Assembly (NCBI GenBank): GCA_023091735.1
Contig: JALKBU010000060.1
Location: 1-64,000 of the forward strand
Reading direction: 5' to 3'
Length of the DNA: 64,000 bases
Source: Trichomonas tenax
Taxonomy: Eukaryota > Parabasalia > Trichomonadida > Trichomonadidae
The notes below the pieces were generated by a model that saw only the letters and a list, made by a program, of their open reading frames with translations, did no database searches and was not told the origin of the DNA. Below, piece after piece: positions 61,501-64,000 of this stretch (positions are counted from its first letter, which is position 1; the number at the start of each line of letters is the position of its first letter). Position numbers and translations under genes: made by a program.

Positions 61501-63002
61501 ATCATATAATTCCATTTGATAACGGCTAACGACGTGCCTTCTAATTTAAAAATATCACTTGAAATTAACAAAACATCTAATGTTGGACCAAAATCTTTCA
61601 TTAATTGGTACTGGCGAACTAAAGAACGCGATTCAACTTCATCCTTGAACTCAGCATAAGACAAATTCGTCATTACGCGAAGTCCTGCAGTATAAAGCGG
61701 AATTAAGTGTTTGTCAGCGATAATTAAAGTGGTAACTTTCTGATTTTGAACGTGCTTAATCAAATGCAAGAATCCGAGTACTGCTCCGATTCTTCCTGTT
61801 CCATTTTCATGAAGAGTAATTTTTGAATCTTTGTTATTCTTTGAATTGATGATTGCGTTGATAGTTTCTTTCTGTTTTATCGTTAATTCTATGTTTCTTT
61901 CCATCGCTGGAAATGATTCAATATTTTCTAGAAATTGTTTGTTGTTCCTTTTTCGTTTTAGAAGATTGGACCAGTAAAGGTCTGTTATGTGATTGAATTC
62001 GTCGATATTTGCAGCGCGGAACAATTCCTCTCCTACGCCCGCCAAAGTTGAATAATCTTCCCAAGTTGGCAAGTTATTGCCTTTCCATTTGATCAAATAT
62101 TCAGGATTCGAAGGCATCTCAATTAGAGCCTGATTGTCTTCTTCTTCCTCGGAAATAATATCTGCCTTAGCAACATCATCACCTCTTAAGTTTATAACAC
62201 CGTACTCATCGAGTATTGAGTTTGAGAAACCATCCGGAGTCCTAAGTGGCTTCTCGTAAGCAAGAATATTTTCGAAGTTTGGTGTCTGCTTGAATGGATA
62301 ACCAGGAATATAGTGGGTGCTGTCAAAAGCTTCCGGTGGTGCAGTATTAGTTTCGCCTCGTTCTCTGTGGTCCAAAATGTGATCAATAACGAAGCAATCG
62401 ACAAGTGTTCTTGCGAAAATCGGCTCCGAAATGAACGGTGTAACGTCACTTAAAACGCTGTCTTGAGCGTCTTGCGTGGCTTTATATTTTGAAAGAATTT
62501 GAACGTTGTCTGGATTTGATTGAATTTGTGATTCCGAGAAATATTGGCAATGTGAGAAAGCCTGACCGGGCATCTTGCACAAAACTTGCTGTCCACCAGG
62601 CTGCGGGACCGTTTTACCTAAAATTTTCTCGATTAAAGGCCTTTTTTTATTAACCAGTGGAGCAACTGCTGTATTTTGATTGTTACATTCATTGTCTGAT
62701 TCCTCGTCCGCGTAGGTGCTCCTGGCTCGAGCTCTGACACTCCTTCGCGGGGCGTCGTTCGATATTTCTTCGATTGGGTCGAGCTCATCTTCGGAAAAAG
62801 AGGCGTCTTCCGATGAATCTCGTGTTTTGCTCTTTTTCCTTGGAGCTTTTTTCTGTCGTTGTTGTATGTTTTGAAGATTATTAGCGAATTGCTGCTGAAA
62901 TTGTGGATTTTGCCTCAGCTGCTGCATGTACAGCTGACGCTGGTTCTCTGGAATACTATTCCAGTCGATGGTTGCCTTGTCTGGATGTTTTGGAGGTAAC
63001 AT
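58533..63002 (-). CDS. CHD-like chromatin protein with degenerate helicase motifs
   Basis: 1489 residues from ATG 63002. The N-terminus is Gln-rich, basic and acidic. Two chromodomains follow: a diverged one with LCKMPGQAFSHCQYFSESQI (about residue 140-160) and a second starting FVIDHILDHRE and containing YLIKWKGNNLPTWEDYSTL (about 303-322). Then come both Snf2 lobes. Motif I reads HENGTGRIGAVLGFLHLI (about 395-412), lacking the GK(T/S). Motif II reads MIVDTKGVPN (about 500), where DE(A/G)H is expected. The C-lobe reads VIFMTRDFSS and ALVRFFSRKVRPEVYRMVT, matching the R--R-GQ---V-VYRLVT region without the usual arginine finger pattern. A SANT-like helical region (about 820-880) and a proline-rich tail (about 1310-1480) end the protein. 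It should bind chromatin (methyl-lysine readers) but not remodel by ATP hydrolysis. The frame is unbroken. Confidence 0.8.
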   Translation of the reverse strand: MLPPKHPDKATIDWNSIPENQRQLYMQQLRQNPQFQQQFANNLQNIQQRQKKAPRKKSKTRDSSEDASFSEDELDPIEEISNDAPRRSVRARARSTYADEESDNECNNQNTAVAPLVNKKRPLIEKILGKTVPQPGGQQVLCKMPGQAFSHCQYFSESQIQSNPDNVQILSKYKATQDAQDSVLSDVTPFISEPIFARTLVDCFVIDHILDHRERGETNTAPPEAFDSTHYIPGYPFKQTPNFENILAYEKPLRTPDGFSNSILDEYGVINLRGDDVAKADIISEEEEDNQALIEMPSNPEYLIKWKGNNLPTWEDYSTLAGVGEELFRAANIDEFNHITDLYWSNLLKRKRNNKQFLENIESFPAMERNIELTIKQKETINAIINSKNNKDSKITLHENGTGRIGAVLGFLHLIKHVQNQKVTTLIIADKHLIPLYTAGLRVMTNLSYAEFKDEVESRSLVRQYQLMKDFGPTLDVLLISSDIFKLEGTSLAVIKWNYMIVDTKGVPNTNSFIPPFRIIISNRNFTESDFSYKEHAFFVTNAIAGQIHDRLSKLMKLRNARSRILADPRQLYVEMTKSHIHPFLIGPMEDIIIQKFKMRFNIAVLSQDQHSDLFSSSSAKVTHLTDIIEPNKLTIVVADNHSMLRLLMNHLDRKNIKNAMIGSPIREESFPDRFNSGVIFMTRDFSSPKLANINPHKIIFFDIGTNVLLDNALVRFFSRKVRPEVYRMVTDNSLESVLYARFLTEPQFNYNTAPIEEMELYLRVEAITTQPNSAAGALQNHDKIDFVVPGDSKCQDMFGEMVEKCRENDFWDTVFSHRRVQDIRTVTWKRADAIKVLDYMEKKGFGDFERIAQEMGKATDDVYIFARAVFLQFMTTIDKQSLVHYNLANAILWYEYYTAPFTDQFDDGPGFWQEQLADEPTLQTPVFSKPIFARQISQHMKTILDRIEEEWIVQTFLALHEEPYLPPRYFETPSHFLFEFLRAYQEHGTNYVELARKMSAFKVDKDIVAKISVPIINAITSDVLSIAMHAKDTDFQNDKNMKPIILACKNGPFSREWTNKEVSVVMQVAGNHYIPQLNGLNDWAEFRALGRLMMKSQDMIQPFFVAFDEILRRPKRPEDSVIITPELRNCPREVGNLPLAKTIVDNYKAITNQLKHIRTLATDGIKHFVKGADTPEGWTIECDYALVTGVVQFGFQAREKLGRITPHTSPNYFDIPMARSLSSFQSYLGQQSKCSRRLQFVILTNCAVKRRMNFYPGDLHRIELVFPDYQKIAHEKILAMQKTAAQIEKMKEQNPDMFKIISKSAPLKPKTIKMETSAPPPPPLPVQRMPPPPPPRPPTPQGSENSIFGITTESFFAELQKTSLPPPPLPVPPTNSIFAGGAQQPQRLPTPPVIPAQSIFAGEFGSLPPIPPPPPPINSNSSTQTGSKAPASKIPAKMNPSTTPPKQQQQQQDNQPSIFGINGPIPEFPSFFSNQQNNDTNKKMVFLP

Positions 63003-64000
63003 AGTAAAAAAAATTTAGAAAGTCTTTGATATTTTTAATTTTTTTTTGGAGCTAAAATTTATTCTCTCAAAATTAGTAGTCCAATAGATTATACCCTTAG
63101 ATTTAAGTCCATTTTTAACATTTACAAAGGCTTGAAAAAAATTGATATCAATTTTACATCAAAAATATAATTACTATACTTATAAAATGAAGGGTATAAT
63201 AAAGAGAAAAGTGATGTGTTTACATGGCAGTTATAAATATGTTTTGACATGTAAAATCTGCCATTTTAACAAAGGATGTTCTATTAAGTTTGATAGACTC
63301 TCTAACAAGCTTGATAGATTCTCTAATAAGATTTGCAGATGCTATAACAAATTTAATTAAGCTTATAAATAATTAGTAACTGTAAACTTTATAAATAAAC
63401 CAATTTTACATGTCAAAATGAAATACATTTGCCATGTAAACATGTCACTTTTCGTGACTCTTTATTATACCCAACAATTACTATACTATAAATATTTCAA
63501 ATTAAACATTAAAACGGCCTTTACTATCCTCAAAATTAAATATCAAAAATTTCATGATATTCATGTTGCGTAACCGAAAATTGTCATGTAAAGTTCCATT
63601 TACTAATGAACAAAAATGAGGCTAAAAAATTCAAATTCCAAATGTCAAGAACAAGAAATTAAAGATAATGTTCAGGAGTGCCTTTGCAAACATTTTGAAT
63701 TTTGTAATTTTTTTTTTTTTCAAATTACAAATTTTAATATCTCCATAAATATATTTAACAGAGCTTATAAATTCTAGTATGAGTATCTACACTATTCCAT
63801 GTATCTATCATTAAAGTTACAAGGAAATTGAATCGGCGAAAGGAATTTGTCACATCATTTTATTGAAACTTCTACGATTGATTTATTATTATTCTGTTAG
63901 AATTGAATCTTTCGAAATATCTCCATAAATAAATGTCTTGATTTTCCAAATTTTTGCTGTAGCTTTCGATTGAAATACTTATTTGATAGCAGAAAAAAAA
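63003..64000. other. Upstream region of the CHD-like gene and window end
   Basis: Contains several copies of the TTTACATG-CA/TGNCATGTAAA motif (63219, 63247, 63406, 63432, 63583) and AAAAGTGACA on the minus strand (63443-63452). A T14 run lies at about 63707-63720, and AATATCTCCATAAATA appears at about 63738 and 63917. The 72-codon ATG frame at 63142-63360 (+) is lysine/cysteine-rich and repetitive (RLSNKLDRFSNKICRCYNKF), and I do not support it as a gene. Confidence 0.45.

Noticed and set aside
63142..63360. 72-codon plus-strand frame
   Set aside because: Repetitive Lys/Cys/Asn-rich product overlapping intergenic motif copies. Likely chance.

Overview
The window looks like nuclear DNA of a parabasalid flagellate (Trichomonas/Tritrichomonas type). 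This is inferred from gene content and signals, not from a database match. The DNA is very A+T-rich. It has intron-less reading frames up to 10 kb, every intact gene stops with TAA, and two genes have a TCA(Y)(W) initiator 10-11 nt before the ATG, as described for Trichomonas vaginalis. Families expanded in trichomonads are present: GP63-like (leishmanolysin) peptidases, BspA-type leucine-rich-repeat surface proteins and repeat-rich surface-protein families.

Layout. 0-1.8 kb: remnants of unrecognised reading frames. 1.8-8.6 kb (-): giant HECT-type ubiquitin ligase. 9.1-10.6 kb (+): a broken GT61-like glycosyltransferase followed by a short inverted-repeat element. 10.7-21.0 kb (-): a 3443-residue dynein-heavy-chain-like protein. 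21-25.6 kb: gene-poor, with a 75-nt pyrimidine tract, a long hairpin, a minisatellite and a motif cluster. 25.6-28.6 kb (-): a RhoGEF-PH-Kelch protein. 29.0-29.9 kb (+): a broken repeat-protein fragment and a second copy of the inverted-repeat element. 30.0-34.5 kb (-): a beta-propeller protein with a long charged tail. 34.7-36.5 kb (-): GP63-like peptidase A. 37.6-38.5 kb (+): a Fringe-like (GT31-type) membrane protein. 38.6-40.0 kb (-): a BspA-type gene with three in-frame stops. 40.5-44.2 kb: no large gene, but a run of long imperfect hairpins. 44.3-46.1 kb (+): GP63-like protein B. 46.2-51.9 kb (+): five tandem, mostly broken copies of one repeat-protein family. 52-55 kb: remnants. 55.5 kb (+): TCTP, compact and with strongly biased codons. 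58.5-63.0 kb (-): a CHD-like chromatin protein.

Two themes stand out. First, four proteins keep their family fold but have lost the residues needed for chemistry. The dynein-like protein has no usable P-loop in AAA1 or AAA3. The CHD-like protein lacks helicase motifs I and II. GP63-B has HQIFH where its paralogue has HEIFH. The Fringe-like protein has only the last aspartate of the DDD motif. Second, the accessory region (about 37-54 kb) carries at least seven foldback hairpins with arms of about 24-40 nt, six of them within 780 bp (43.16-43.94 kb). They resemble small-RNA precursors or foldback elements. Shared intergenic signals (AAAAGTGACA, TTTACATGNCAAA) recur across the window and link genic and accessory parts.

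The large conserved genes are all on the minus strand and the accessory or broken genes mostly on the plus strand. The accessory part reads as a site where surface-protein genes are duplicated, inverted and inactivated.
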